Shown here: positions 50,733-59,804 of the stretch, one piece after another
Position numbering within the stretch: the stretch's first letter is position 1
Layout: the number at the start of each line of letters is the position of its first letter
Source: Parabacteroides sp. AD58
GTDB lineage: Bacteria > Bacteroidota > Bacteroidia > Bacteroidales > Tannerellaceae
Assembly (NCBI RefSeq): GCF_023744375.2
Contig: NZ_CP146284.1
Location: forward strand, 2,728,001 to 2,792,000
Reading direction: 5' to 3'
Length of the DNA stretch: 64,000 bases
Translations under genes and position numbers: made by a program
Notes under the pieces: generated by a model
Told to the model about the DNA's origin: nothing
The model's input: only the letters and a program-made list of their open reading frames with translations
Databases searched by the model: none

Positions 50733-52556
50733 ATGAGTAAAGATATACTTGAACATATTAAGACGATCTTGGCGGTTATCCCGGAGAAGCCTGGGTGTTA
50801 TCAATACTTTGATGAGAAAGGGACGATCATCTATGTTGGAAAGGCAAAGAACCTGAAACGACGGGTGTCGTCTTATTTCAATAAACAGCATGATAGCAAT
50901 AAGACGAGGGTACTTGTGAAGCAGATTCGAGATATCAAGTATTTCGTAGTAGAGACGGAAGAAGATGCCTTGCTGTTGGAGAATAATCTGATCAAACAAT
51001 ATCATCCGCGATATAATGTCTTATTGAAAGACGATAAAACTTATCCTTCGATCGTAGTCAAGAATGAATATTTTCCTCGGGTTTATCAGACGCGGAATAT
51101 CGTTCGTGACGGTTCCCGTTATTATGGCCCCTATCCTTCTGTTTATACAGCCAAAGTGATGTTGCAACTGATCAAGGATCTTTATCCAATCCGCACCTGC
51201 AAGTATCCGTTAACCCCCGAGTCTATTCGGGAAGGACGGTATAAGGTTTGTCTGGAATATCATATCAAACGCTGTAAAGGTCCGTGCGAAGGTTTACAGA
51301 CACTGGAAGAATACCAGCAGAATATTTCGGAAATTAAGGAAATCCTGCGGGGAAACATTTCGCAGGTAAGTAAACATCTCTTTGACGAGATGCAACGGCT
51401 GGCTGCTGAGCTGAAGTTTGAAGAAGCACAAAAGGTAAAGGAAAAGTATGAAGCCATCGAAAATTATCGTTCCCGATCAACGGTTGTTCCGCCGATGCTG
51501 CATAATATAGATGTATTTTCGATTACCGAAAATGATCCGTCTGCTTATATCAACTATCTGCATATCGGAAATGGCGCCGTTGTCCAAGCCTATACATTCG
51601 AGTATAAAAAGAGATTGGATGAAAGCAAAGAGGATTTATTGGTCATGGGTATTATTGAAATGCGAAAGCGTTTCGAAAGTCGGGCTCGGGAAATTATTGT
51701 TCCTTTCCCTTTGGATCTGGAACTCGATGGCGTGACAATTACCGTTCCTCAGCGGGGCGATAAGAAAAAATTGTTGGATTTATCGATTATGAATGGAAAG
51801 CAGTATAAAGTCGATAAATTGAAGCAGGCCGAGAAATTGAATCCGGAACAACGGAATACACGTTTGCTGAAAGAAATTCAGGAAGCGTTACATCTGAAAG
51901 AATTGCCCGTTCAAATCGAATGTTTTGATAATTCCAATATTCAGGGAAGTGATCCGGTTGCGGCTTGTGTAGTCTTTAAGATGGGAAAACCTTCCAAGTC
52001 GGATTATCGGAAATATAATATCAAAACGGTTGTCGGTCCTGATGATTATGCTTCCATGAAGGAAGTTGTTCGTCGGCGCTATCAGCGGCTCCTGGATGAA
52101 AAAGCTCCCCTACCCAATTTGATTATTACTGACGGTGGAAAGGGACAAATGGAAGTAGTGCGTTCGGTTGTGGAGGATGAATTACATCTTTCCATTCCAA
52201 TTGCCGGCTTGGCCAAGGATAATCGTCACCGGACGGCTGAATTGTTGTATGGCTTTCCTCCGGAAGTGATCGGCATGAAATTAGACAGTCCGTTGTTTCA
52301 TCTGCTGACTCGTATGCAGGACGAAGTGCATCGTTTTGCTATTACATTCCATAAAGACAAACGGAGCAAAGGACAAACCCGTTCGGAATTGGATACAATC
52401 AAAGGTGTCGGTGAAAAGACGAAAACAGCCCTTCTGTTGGAGTTTAAGAGCGTGAAACGAATTCGGGAAGCGAATCTGGAAGATTTGGCAAAAGTAGTAG
52501 GCGAAGCGAAGGCCAGATTAGTAAAAGAAAGTTTGAACCAAGAAACAACAAAATAA
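50733..52556 (+). CDS. uvrC: Excinuclease ABC subunit C (UvrC)
   Basis: Endonuclease making both incisions in nucleotide-excision repair after UvrAB loading. The 607 residues show the N-terminal GIY-YIG nuclease (KPGCYQYFDEKGTIIYVGKAKNLKRR), the CEYH-like region CLEYHIKRCKGPC, a UVR motif (QRLAAELKFEEAQKVKEKYEAI), the RNase-H-like nuclease (IECFDNSNIQGSDPVAACVVF, ITDGGKGQ) and C-terminal helix-hairpin-helix (LDTIKGVGEKTKTALL). Complete and typical. First of a tight run with dtd (11-bp gap) and two more genes. Confidence 0.97.
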   Translation: MSKDILEHIKTILAVIPEKPGCYQYFDEKGTIIYVGKAKNLKRRVSSYFNKQHDSNKTRVLVKQIRDIKYFVVETEEDALLLENNLIKQYHPRYNVLLKDDKTYPSIVVKNEYFPRVYQTRNIVRDGSRYYGPYPSVYTAKVMLQLIKDLYPIRTCKYPLTPESIREGRYKVCLEYHIKRCKGPCEGLQTLEEYQQNISEIKEILRGNISQVSKHLFDEMQRLAAELKFEEAQKVKEKYEAIENYRSRSTVVPPMLHNIDVFSITENDPSAYINYLHIGNGAVVQAYTFEYKKRLDESKEDLLVMGIIEMRKRFESRAREIIVPFPLDLELDGVTITVPQRGDKKKLLDLSIMNGKQYKVDKLKQAEKLNPEQRNTRLLKEIQEALHLKELPVQIECFDNSNIQGSDPVAACVVFKMGKPSKSDYRKYNIKTVVGPDDYASMKEVVRRRYQRLLDEKAPLPNLIITDGGKGQMEVVRSVVEDELHLSIPIAGLAKDNRHRTAELLYGFPPEVIGMKLDSPLFHLLTRMQDEVHRFAITFHKDKRSKGQTRSELDTIKGVGEKTKTALLLEFKSVKRIREANLEDLAKVVGEAKARLVKESLNQETTK

Positions 52557-52567
52557 GTTTATATAAT

Positions 52568-53020
52568 ATGAGAACAGTAATTCAGCGTGTGCAGCATGCT
52601 TCCGTTACGATTGATGGTTCGTTGAAATCAAAGATCGGAAAAGGTATGCTGGTCCTGGTTGGAATAGAAGACCGGGATACGCAGGAAGATATTGAATGGC
52701 TTTGTAAGAAGATATGTAATTTGCGTATCTTCGACGATGAAAACGGGGTTATGAATCGTTCTGTCGTAGAAATAGGCGGCGAAATTTTAGTTGTCAGCCA
52801 GTTTACTTTGCAGGCTTCTACGAAGAAAGGAAATCGTCCCTCCTATTTAAAGGCCTCTAAACCGGATTTCGCTATTCCGATGTATGAGAAGTTCTGTGCT
52901 GAAATGGGGCTTCATTTGGGAAAGGAAGTACAGACCGGAACATTTGGTGCCGACATGAAGGTGGAATTGTTGAATGATGGTCCGGTAACAATCTGGATCG
53001 ATACGCAGAACAAAAAATAA
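52568..53020 (+). CDS. dtd: D-aminoacyl-tRNA deacylase
   Basis: 150-residue proofreading enzyme that removes D-amino acids from tRNA. Typical pattern: MRTVIQRVQHASVTIDG at the start, GILVVSQFTLQAS-like motif (GEILVVSQFTLQASTKKGNRPSY) and the Gly-cis-Pro motif NDGPVTIWIDT at the end. Length is standard. Two bases separate its stop from the next gene. Confidence 0.96.
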   Translation: MRTVIQRVQHASVTIDGSLKSKIGKGMLVLVGIEDRDTQEDIEWLCKKICNLRIFDDENGVMNRSVVEIGGEILVVSQFTLQASTKKGNRPSYLKASKPDFAIPMYEKFCAEMGLHLGKEVQTGTFGADMKVELLNDGPVTIWIDTQNKK

Positions 53021-53022
53021 GT

Positions 53023-53358
53023 ATGGAACAGGAAGTAACGCTTCGAGAAGCGCAGCAACGGGTTGATGAATGGATAAAGACGTATGGTGTCCGTTATTTC
53101 AATGAGCTGACGAATATGGCGATTCTGACGGAAGAAGTCGGTGAAGTCGCCCGTTTGATTGCCCGTATTTATGGAGAGCAGTCCTTTAAGGAAAGTGACA
53201 AGCAGAAAGATTTAGGCGATGAAATGGCCGATGTCCTGTGGGTGTTGATCTGTTTGGCAAACCAGACAGGAATCGACCTGACAGCTGCCTTTGAAAAGAA
53301 TCTGCAGAAGAAGACGGATCGCGATAAAGAAAGACATATAAACAATCAAAAACTATAA
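53023..53358 (+). CDS. MazG-like nucleotide pyrophosphohydrolase
   Basis: 111-residue all-helical single-domain protein of the MazG family, which hydrolyses nucleoside triphosphates to monophosphates and may clean the nucleotide pool. The metal-binding signature is present as ILTEEVGEVARLIARIYGE (E-x-x-E) and DLGDEMADVLWVLICLA (E-x-x-D). It is encoded between dtd and deoC with gaps of 2 and 3 bp, so all are co-transcribed. Substrate is unknown. Confidence 0.92.
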   Translation: MEQEVTLREAQQRVDEWIKTYGVRYFNELTNMAILTEEVGEVARLIARIYGEQSFKESDKQKDLGDEMADVLWVLICLANQTGIDLTAAFEKNLQKKTDRDKERHINNQKL

Positions 53359-53361
53359 GAT

Positions 53362-54309
53362 ATGGAACATACGCACGATTGCCATTGTGGTTGCGAACAT
53401 GATCACGGAATGGAAGAACGTTCTGAAGAGTTTGCCAAGGTCAATGCCGACAAATATCATGAGGCGTTTGGTAAATTTGAACCAGCCGGAACCAATGAGG
53501 AAGTAAAAGCTCAGGTGACCGCTCTATTGGATAAGCATGCGAAAGAGAACTTCACGCCGGAAGTATTGAAGAAAATCCACGGTTTCATCGATCTGACGTC
53601 ATTGACTAGCCTGGATACGAAAGAGAGTATCTGGAAGATGGTTGAATCAGTTAATGATTATGAAGGTACGCGTCCGGATGTGCCTAATGTAGCGGCTATT
53701 TGTGTATATCCTATTTTCGTGGAAACAGTCAAGCAGGCATTGACGGCTGAGCATGTAAAGGTTGCAGCTGTGAGTGGTGGCTTCCCGGCTTCCCAGACAT
53801 TTACGGAAGTAAAGGTGGCAGAAACAGCCATGTGCGTGATGCAGGGAGCAGATGAGATAGATGTTGTTATCAATTTAGGCTATTTCATGGAGGAAAATTA
53901 CGAGGATATGTGCGATGAATTGGCCGAAATCAAGGATAGCTGTCGGGATGCTCATCTGAAAGTAATCTTGGAAACGGGCGCGTTGGCTACGGCTGAGAAT
54001 ATCCGTAAGGCATCTATTTTGGCCTTATATTCGAATGCTGATTTTATCAAGACTTCTACTGGCAAAGGTTATCCGGGCGCTTCGCCGGAAGCTGCCTATG
54101 TGATGTGTCAGGTAATTCGCCGTTATCACGAATTGACCGGTCGTAAAGTTGGTATTAAAGTTTCCGGAGGAATCCGTACTGCCGAAGATGCAGTCAACTA
54201 TTATACGATTGTCAAGGAAGTATTGGGCAATGAATGGCTGACAAACGATTTATTCCGTATTGGAGCCAGCAGTCTGGTGGGCGATATCGAACACCGTTTA
54301 GGTAAGTAA
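53362..54309 (+). CDS. deoC: Deoxyribose-phosphate aldolase with His/Cys-rich N-terminus
   Basis: Class I aldolase splitting 2-deoxyribose-5-phosphate to glyceraldehyde-3-phosphate and acetaldehyde. The core has the Schiff-base Lys in ADFIKTSTGKGYPGASP, VAAVSGGFPASQTF, ADEIDVVINLGYFM and KVGIKVSGGIRTAEDAVNYY. The 315 residues exceed the usual 220-260 because of an N-terminal extension, including the metal-like stretch EHTHDCHCGCEHDHGMEE right after the start Met. The extension is of unknown role. Last gene of the uvrC-dtd-mazG-deoC run, followed by a strong terminator. Confidence 0.94.
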   Translation: MEHTHDCHCGCEHDHGMEERSEEFAKVNADKYHEAFGKFEPAGTNEEVKAQVTALLDKHAKENFTPEVLKKIHGFIDLTSLTSLDTKESIWKMVESVNDYEGTRPDVPNVAAICVYPIFVETVKQALTAEHVKVAAVSGGFPASQTFTEVKVAETAMCVMQGADEIDVVINLGYFMEENYEDMCDELAEIKDSCRDAHLKVILETGALATAENIRKASILALYSNADFIKTSTGKGYPGASPEAAYVMCQVIRRYHELTGRKVGIKVSGGIRTAEDAVNYYTIVKEVLGNEWLTNDLFRIGASSLVGDIEHRLGK

Positions 54310-54330
54310 TATCGGTTTATAAATAAGAAA

Positions 54331-54364
54331 AAGAGGCATAGATTTTGGAACTTCTATGCCTCTT
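54331..54364. terminator. Bidirectional terminator between deoC and the prenyl synthase
   Basis: AAGAGGCATAGA (54331-54342) and TCTATGCCTCTT (54353-54364) are exact reverse complements around a 10-nt loop; the stem is extended by AATAAGAAA / TTTCTTATT, so a T-run follows on both strands. It separates converging genes. Confidence 0.9.
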
Positions 54365-54366
54365 TC

Positions 54367-55338
54367 TTATTTCTGACGTGTAATGACGTATTTCGCTAAA
54401 TTCTCGAGGGCTTCTTTTGCCGGTGAATTCGGCAGTTTCTGTAAAATATCTACAGCCTGTTGATAGTATGTTTGCATCTTGGCTTCGGCATATTCAATAC
54501 CGCCGTTGGCTTTGGCAAACGAAATGAGCTGTTCAATATGCTCATCGGTGAAATCTTTCCGCAAGATGATGTCAAGGAAATGAGCCGCCTCTTCCCTACC
54601 CTGCTTGAGTGCGTGCAGTAAAGGTAAGGTTACTTTCCCTTCCCGAATATCATTCCCGGTCGGTTTCCCGATATTCAGTTCGTGGAAGTAATCAAATATA
54701 TCATCTTTGATCTGGAAGGCATATCCTAAGTTGACACCAAATTCATGCAGCAGCTGGATATTCTCTTCAGAAGCGTCAGCAGAAATGGCTCCGATCGTGG
54801 TACAGGCCGCTAACAGGGTTGCTGTCTTTTTATAAATGACCTGCATGTAGCAGGCTTCATCGACGATGCTCTCGTCGGCATTTTCCATCTGCTTGATTTC
54901 TCCTTCCGAAAGGTCTTTCCCTAAATTGGAGACGATTCCAATAATCCGAAGGTTTCCGGTCTGGATAGAACGGATTAAGGCAGATGACAATACATAGTCG
55001 CCTGTTAGTACAGCTACCCGGTTATCGAAGACGGCATTGAGAGAAGGAACGCCACGGCGCTGTTTTGTCTCGTCAATGACATCATCATGTATCAGTGTTG
55101 CTGTATGCAATAATTCCAGGAATACTGCGGCATTGATAGTACTTTCAGTTACATTCCCACAAGCTTTAGCTGCCAATAAGACCAATAACGGGCGGACATG
55201 CTTTCCGGTTGATGTCAGAATCCGGTCTATGACTGCTTGAAGAAGACGCGTGTCACTCCGCAATGATGATTCGAATTCATCATTGAAGCGGGCAAATTCT
55301 GCGGCTACAGGCTTTTCTATAATACTTCTATCTACCAT
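54367..55338 (-). CDS. Trans-isoprenyl diphosphate synthase
   Basis: 323-residue all-helical enzyme that lengthens isoprenyl chains, probably to the octaprenyl diphosphate for menaquinone. Both aspartate-rich motifs are present: LIHDDVIDE and IKDDIFDYF. GKHVRPLLVLLAAKA and GNDIREGKVTLPLLHAL are also characteristic. ATG at 55338 is preferred over the start at 55368 because the first ten extra residues are not family-like. Product chain length cannot be read here. Confidence 0.93.
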   Translation of the reverse strand: MVDRSIIEKPVAAEFARFNDEFESSLRSDTRLLQAVIDRILTSTGKHVRPLLVLLAAKACGNVTESTINAAVFLELLHTATLIHDDVIDETKQRRGVPSLNAVFDNRVAVLTGDYVLSSALIRSIQTGNLRIIGIVSNLGKDLSEGEIKQMENADESIVDEACYMQVIYKKTATLLAACTTIGAISADASEENIQLLHEFGVNLGYAFQIKDDIFDYFHELNIGKPTGNDIREGKVTLPLLHALKQGREEAAHFLDIILRKDFTDEHIEQLISFAKANGGIEYAEAKMQTYYQQAVDILQKLPNSPAKEALENLAKYVITRQK

Positions 55339-55356
55339 ATCTGAATTAACGATGCG

Positions 55357-55364
55357 CAAATGTA
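55357..55364 (-). promoter_or_regulatory. -7 element before the prenyl synthase
   Basis: TACATTTG on the minus strand (55357-55364) matches TAnnTTTG, 18 bp upstream of the ATG. It shares the 101-bp divergent gap with polA. Confidence 0.5.
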
Positions 55365-55439
55365 ACAAAAAGTATCGAGTAAGCGACTTTTTTTGTACAT
55401 TTACCGAGATTTGTCACATCAAAAAACCTGTTAAAAGAC

Positions 55440-58208
55440 ATGAAGCTATTCCTTATAGATGCGTATGCATTGATCTATCGTTCGTATTATGCTTTTATTA
55501 AGAATCCGAGAATCAATTCAAAAGGTGTAAATACGTCGGCTATCTTTGGCTTTATCAATACGCTGGAAGATATTCTGAAGCGTGAGCAACCTACACATAT
55601 TGCTGTTGCTTTTGATCCGAAAGGACCGACTTTCCGGCACGAAGCCTTCGAACAGTACAAGGCGCAGCGTGAAGAGACGCCCGAAGTTATCCGGCAGTCT
55701 GTTCCTGTCATTAAGGAGATTATTCAGGCCTACCGTATTCCGATTCTGGAGGTTCCTTATTATGAAGCCGACGATGTGATCGGAACGGTAGCTAAACAGG
55801 CCGCCAGTGAAGGCTTTGAGGTGTATATGATGACTCCCGATAAGGATTACGGCCAGTTGGTGGCAGATCATATTTATATGTATCGTCCGAAATTTGGCGG
55901 TGACTATGAAGTGCTGGGTGTTCCGGAAGTGCTGGAAAAGTATCAGCTGACATCCACGGCCCAGGTGATTGATCTGCTCGGTCTGATGGGCGATACGGCT
56001 GATAATATTCCGGGTTGTCCCGGCGTTGGTGAGAAGACCGCACAGAAGCTGTTAGCCGAGTTTGGTTCGATCGAGAATCTGTTGGCAAATACAGATAAAC
56101 TGAAAGGAGCCCAGAAGAAGAAGGTGGAAGAGAATGTAGAGCAGATCCGTTTCTCGAAGTTCTTGGCAACGATTAAGACGGATGTGCCGATTACATTTGA
56201 TGCTGCCCAGTGTAAACGGGTGGCACCAGACGAAGATCGTTTGGTTGAGCTGTACACGGAGTTGGAATTTAAGACCTTTATCAACCGGTTGAAAGGTGAA
56301 TCAACGGCTTCTCCAGCCACGAAGGAACCGGCGGCAGCCGTTCAGTTTGATCTGTTTGCGACAGAACCAGCAGTCGAGCCGGAGACTTCTTCTCTGGCCG
56401 ATATACAGACTACACCTCACTCCTACTACCTGGCTGATACAGCAGAGAAACAAATCGCTTTATGTGAGCAGCTGTTACGGGAAAAATCGTTTGCTTTCGA
56501 TACAGAAACGGAAGGTCTGGATCCATTGACGGCTGCTTTGGTCGGTATGTCTTTTGCTATTCGTGAACAGGAAGCTTGGTATGTCCCGGTTCCGGCAAAC
56601 CGCGAAGAAGCTACTGATATCGTTCTTCGCTTGGCGCCAGCCTTACAGCATCCGGAGATTGAAAAGGTCGGCCAAAATATCAAGTTCGATATCCTGGCTT
56701 TGCGGAAGTATGGTGTTCGGGTGAAAGGACCTTTATTTGATACGATGATCGCTCATTATCTGCTGAATCCGGAATTACGTCATGGCATGGATTATCTGGC
56801 GGAGACTTATCTGAAATATAAGACGGTTCCGATTGAAGATTTAATCGGTCCGAAAGGAAAGAAACAGGCCTCAATGCGAACAGTTCCGATCGAGCAGATC
56901 AAAGAATATGCCGCCGAAGACGCGGATGTGACATTGCGGCTGAAGCATTACTTTGCTCCGTTATTGAAGCAGGAAGACGTAGAAACGTTGTTCTTTGAGA
57001 TGGAAATGCCTTTGATCTATGTCCTGGCTGAAATGGAGGCAACGGGTGTAAAACTGGATACAGAAGCCTTGAAGCAGTCATCTGAAGTCCTGAGCCAGCA
57101 GCTGATCGCCCTGGAGCAGTCTATTTATGAACTGGCGGGCCAAACCTTCAACATCAATTCGACCAAACAGGTCGGTGAAATCTTGTTTGACAAGCTGAAG
57201 CTGGATGAAAAGGCGAAGAAAACCAAAACAGGCGGTTATAGTACCAGCGAAGAAGTCTTGGAAAAGATACGGGGAAAACATCCGATCGTCGGCAAGTTGT
57301 TGGAATATCGTGGCATCAAGAAACTGCTGAGTACATATATTGATGCGTTGCCGGCGTTGATCCATCCAGAAACCGGAAAGATTCATACCTCGTTCAACCA
57401 GGCTGTAACCGCTACCGGACGTTTGAGTTCCACCAATCCGAACTTACAGAATATTCCGGTGCGGGATGAATTGGGGCGTGAGATCCGCAAAGCTTTTATT
57501 GCCGACGATGATGACTGCATTTTCTTCTCGGCCGATTATTCGCAGATTGAATTGCGTCTGATGGCTCACCTGAGTAATGATCCGCACATGGTAGAAGCCT
57601 TTTGCAGCGGAGCGGATATTCATGCGGCTACAGCTGCCAAGATTTATGGTATTCCGGTAGAAGAAGTCACCAGCGATATGCGCCGGAAAGCCAAGACTGC
57701 CAATTTCGGTATTATTTATGGAATCTCGGTCTTTGGCCTTGCCGAGCGTTTGGGCATTCCGAGGGCCGAATCAAAAGAGCTAATCGATGGCTATTTCCAA
57801 ACCTATCCGCGGGTCAAAGAATATATGGAAGAAAGTATTCGTGTGGCCAAAGAAAAGGGGTATGTTGAAACCTTGTTCAAGCGGAAACGCTTTTTGCCGG
57901 ATATTAATTCGCACAATGCTGTCGTGCGTGGTTATGCTGAACGAAATGCGATCAATGCGCCCATTCAGGGAAGTGCGGCCGATATCATCAAGCTGGCGAT
58001 GATCCATATTCATCAGCAGTTTGAAGCGGAGCATCTGAAAAGCCGGATGATTCTTCAGGTACATGATGAATTGAATTTTAATGTCCGGAAAGAAGAATTC
58101 GACCGTGTCAAGGAAATTGTATTGGATTGTATGGAACACGTCCTGCAACTTCGCGTGCCTTTGATAGCCGATTGCGGTGAAGGGAAAAACTGGTTGGAGG
58201 CTCATTAA
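55440..58208 (+). CDS. polA: DNA polymerase I
   Basis: 922-residue enzyme of Okazaki-fragment processing and repair. N-terminal 5'-3' nuclease (residues 1-290: FLIDAYALIYRSYYAF, AFDPKGPTFRHEAFEQYKAQRE, YYEADDVIG, GDTADNIPGCPGVGEKTA). The 3'-5' exonuclease domain seems intact (FAFDTETEGLDPL, NIKFDILAL, YAAEDADVTLRL). The polymerase part has FSADYSQIELRLMAHLS, RRKAKTANFGIIYGIS and the HDELNF catalytic motif. Length is typical of Bacteroidetes PolA. Divergent from the prenyl synthase; no gene follows for 618 bp. Confidence 0.97.
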   Translation: MKLFLIDAYALIYRSYYAFIKNPRINSKGVNTSAIFGFINTLEDILKREQPTHIAVAFDPKGPTFRHEAFEQYKAQREETPEVIRQSVPVIKEIIQAYRIPILEVPYYEADDVIGTVAKQAASEGFEVYMMTPDKDYGQLVADHIYMYRPKFGGDYEVLGVPEVLEKYQLTSTAQVIDLLGLMGDTADNIPGCPGVGEKTAQKLLAEFGSIENLLANTDKLKGAQKKKVEENVEQIRFSKFLATIKTDVPITFDAAQCKRVAPDEDRLVELYTELEFKTFINRLKGESTASPATKEPAAAVQFDLFATEPAVEPETSSLADIQTTPHSYYLADTAEKQIALCEQLLREKSFAFDTETEGLDPLTAALVGMSFAIREQEAWYVPVPANREEATDIVLRLAPALQHPEIEKVGQNIKFDILALRKYGVRVKGPLFDTMIAHYLLNPELRHGMDYLAETYLKYKTVPIEDLIGPKGKKQASMRTVPIEQIKEYAAEDADVTLRLKHYFAPLLKQEDVETLFFEMEMPLIYVLAEMEATGVKLDTEALKQSSEVLSQQLIALEQSIYELAGQTFNINSTKQVGEILFDKLKLDEKAKKTKTGGYSTSEEVLEKIRGKHPIVGKLLEYRGIKKLLSTYIDALPALIHPETGKIHTSFNQAVTATGRLSSTNPNLQNIPVRDELGREIRKAFIADDDDCIFFSADYSQIELRLMAHLSNDPHMVEAFCSGADIHAATAAKIYGIPVEEVTSDMRRKAKTANFGIIYGISVFGLAERLGIPRAESKELIDGYFQTYPRVKEYMEESIRVAKEKGYVETLFKRKRFLPDINSHNAVVRGYAERNAINAPIQGSAADIIKLAMIHIHQQFEAEHLKSRMILQVHDELNFNVRKEEFDRVKEIVLDCMEHVLQLRVPLIADCGEGKNWLEAH

Positions 58209-58212
58209 TCAT

Positions 58213-58292
58213 ATTTAACCCCTCCAAAACTCGCATATTTCGGGCCGATGGTCAGGTCGCTTCCAAATTTTCGAGTTTTGAAGGGGTTAAAT
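58213..58292. terminator. 21-bp inverted repeat after polA
   Basis: The 21-nt arms at 58213-58233 and 58272-58292 (ATTTAACCCCTCCAAAACTC... and mirror) are complementary with a single mismatch around a 38-nt GC-richer loop. It starts 5 bp after the polA stop and is followed by TTGTCTGTTTTT. It is a likely terminator but unusually long and with a large loop. Confidence 0.65.
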
Positions 58293-58467
58293 TGTCTGTT
58301 TTTATCCGTAATGCTTTTATTGATAGGGTAATAGGCTGTAAAATTCTGATTCCGGTTTTGAAACCATTTTTTGAGGCTTTGTTGGCATCTCCCTAGGCTT
58401 TCCTTTCCTTGTCTCGTAGGAATGTTTTTTGATTCTCGTTGGTTTTGCATTTGATTCTCGTTACTTC

Positions 58468-58563
58468 TTAATTGTTTGACAGTAGTCGTAAAGCTTTTCC
58501 ATATATGTGCTAAAGCTTTTTGACTTCTATGGAAAAGCTTTAGCACAGTTGTCAAACAATTAA
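58468..58563. repeat. Nested inverted repeat with two mutually exclusive hairpins
   Basis: Outer arms TTAATTGTTTGACA (58468-58481) and TGTCAAACAATTAA (58550-58563) are exact complements. Inside, TAAAGCTTTTCCATA (58489-58503) pairs perfectly with TATGGAAAAGCTTTA (58528-58542), while TGTGCTAAAGCTTTT (58506-58520) pairs perfectly with AAAAGCTTTAGCACA (58533-58547). The two pairings use overlapping right arms, so only one can form. It lies in the 618-bp gene-free stretch 58209-58826. Confidence 0.85.
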
Positions 58564-58748
58564 AACGTCGTAGGATTTGCATGACAAATCGATCGGAAAA
58601 GAATGATTATCCCGGGAATGATGAATAATAAAGTCTTGAAAATGGATTTGGAAAAAGGGGAAAAAGTTTCGGTACGTCTATAAACAATTAAAGGCTGTCT
58701 CACGACAACCCCTAATCAAACTTTGTTAACCTTAAATCTAATACTATT

Positions 58749-58787
58749 ATGAAAAAACCACATTGCAAATGTACGGCTTGTCAATAG
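58749..58787 (+). other. Possible 12-codon leader ORF with overlapping hairpin
   Basis: ATG at 58749 opens MKKPHCKCTACQ, then TAG. The end of the ORF overlaps a two-part stem: GTACG (58771-58775)/CGTAC (58803-58807) outside and CTTGTC (58777-58782)/GACAAG (58792-58797) inside. This looks like a short leader peptide with an attenuator, but no plus-strand gene follows: the beta-lactamase converges. It may be a remnant, or part of the 3' region of the beta-lactamase transcript on the other strand. Confidence 0.3.
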
Positions 58788-58826
58788 ACCAGACAAGACT
58801 TTCGTACATAATTAATGTTAATAGTT

Positions 58827-59732
58827 TTATTTTTTATAGTGTTCGATGAAATATTCATAGACAACGCGGGAAACATCAGCAATGATGCGGGCGTTCTTCT
58901 TGTCTGATTCGCGTGAATTCATCACGAAAACGGCAATGGTATAATATTGTCCGTTAGGCAATACGACGAAGCCCATGTCGTTATCGGCTATCTTGTAGCC
59001 AAATTCGTTGCGATCAGAGCTGCCGGTCTTGTGGGCTAGCAGGACGTCTTTCGGGAGTCCGGCTTTCAGCTTGTCTTTTCCGGTGCTGCAATCGGCCATA
59101 GCCCGTTCGATAAATAACTTCTGGCTTTTGCTGCATACCGGTTGCTGCAGGAATGTTTCCAGCAAGAGGACGGCCGACGACGGCTTGCACCAGTTGAGCA
59201 AGCAATTGTCGGGATTGGCGTGCATCAGCGATTCGGTTTGCGAGATAGCCACGTCTTCAATTCCCAGTTTGTGAATATATTTCTCGGTTTCCTTCGGGCC
59301 GCCTATCAGATCGAACAAGACATCGCAGGCATTGTTATCGCTGTCGATAAGCGAGTATTTCAATAAGTCTCCTACACTCATGAGGAAATTCCCTTTCGGA
59401 TTAGCGTCACGCATCGGACTGTGCGTATTGGCTAACAGTTCCGATTGTTTGACTAAAACCTCGGTCGATAAGTCTTTCTCGTTTTTATTGAGGTAATCGA
59501 GCACGGAAAGGGCCTGATGAAATTTATAGGTACTCATCATCGGATAGCGGTACATGTTATTGACCGTTACTAATTCATTGCCGTTGAATATGACAGCGAC
59601 GCCGACGGTCGCAGCTTTTCCGGCGAGCGTTTGTTTCAATCGTGCACCCAAGTCGTCAGATTGTGCTTTCCCGAAAAAGGCCAGCAAACTGAAACAGACG
59701 AATAAGAAAATACCTTTTGACTCTCTTCTCAT
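58827..59732 (-). CDS. Class A beta-lactamase, subclass A2-like
   Basis: Periplasmic serine beta-lactamase of 301 residues that hydrolyses penicillins or cephalosporins. Signal peptide about 1-24. Active-site motifs: S67-T-Y-K70, S131-D-N133 and K235-T-G-S238. Glu167 lies in an omega loop of the form QTESLMHANPDNCLLNWCKP, resembling the CfxA/CepA/PER branch (subclass A2) typical of Bacteroidetes. It is 73 bp downstream of tRNA-Leu on the same strand, separated by the tRNA terminator, so it needs its own A/T-rich promoter there. Whether it confers resistance depends on expression and spectrum. Confidence 0.92.
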   Translation of the reverse strand: MRRESKGIFLFVCFSLLAFFGKAQSDDLGARLKQTLAGKAATVGVAVIFNGNELVTVNNMYRYPMMSTYKFHQALSVLDYLNKNEKDLSTEVLVKQSELLANTHSPMRDANPKGNFLMSVGDLLKYSLIDSDNNACDVLFDLIGGPKETEKYIHKLGIEDVAISQTESLMHANPDNCLLNWCKPSSAVLLLETFLQQPVCSKSQKLFIERAMADCSTGKDKLKAGLPKDVLLAHKTGSSDRNEFGYKIADNDMGFVVLPNGQYYTIAVFVMNSRESDKKNARIIADVSRVVYEYFIEHYKK

Positions 59733-59757
59733 AACCTCAGTAATTAATTATAGCTAT

Positions 59758-59799
59758 AAAAAAAACTCCTGGCAAACAGAAATTGTTTACGAGGAGTTT
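59758..59799 (-). terminator. Terminator of the tRNA-Leu gene
   Basis: On the minus strand AAACTCCT-CG-TAAAC and GTTTGCC-AGGAGTTT pair over two helices around a short loop, followed by eight T residues. It begins 6 bp after the tRNA 3' end. Confidence 0.85.
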
Positions 59800-59804
59800 G
59801 TTTG

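Noticed and set aside
58209..58826. Integration repeat of the tRNA-Leu 3' end on the far side of the beta-lactamase
   Set aside because: No copy of the tRNA end (TGCGGCTGAAG) seen in this stretch.
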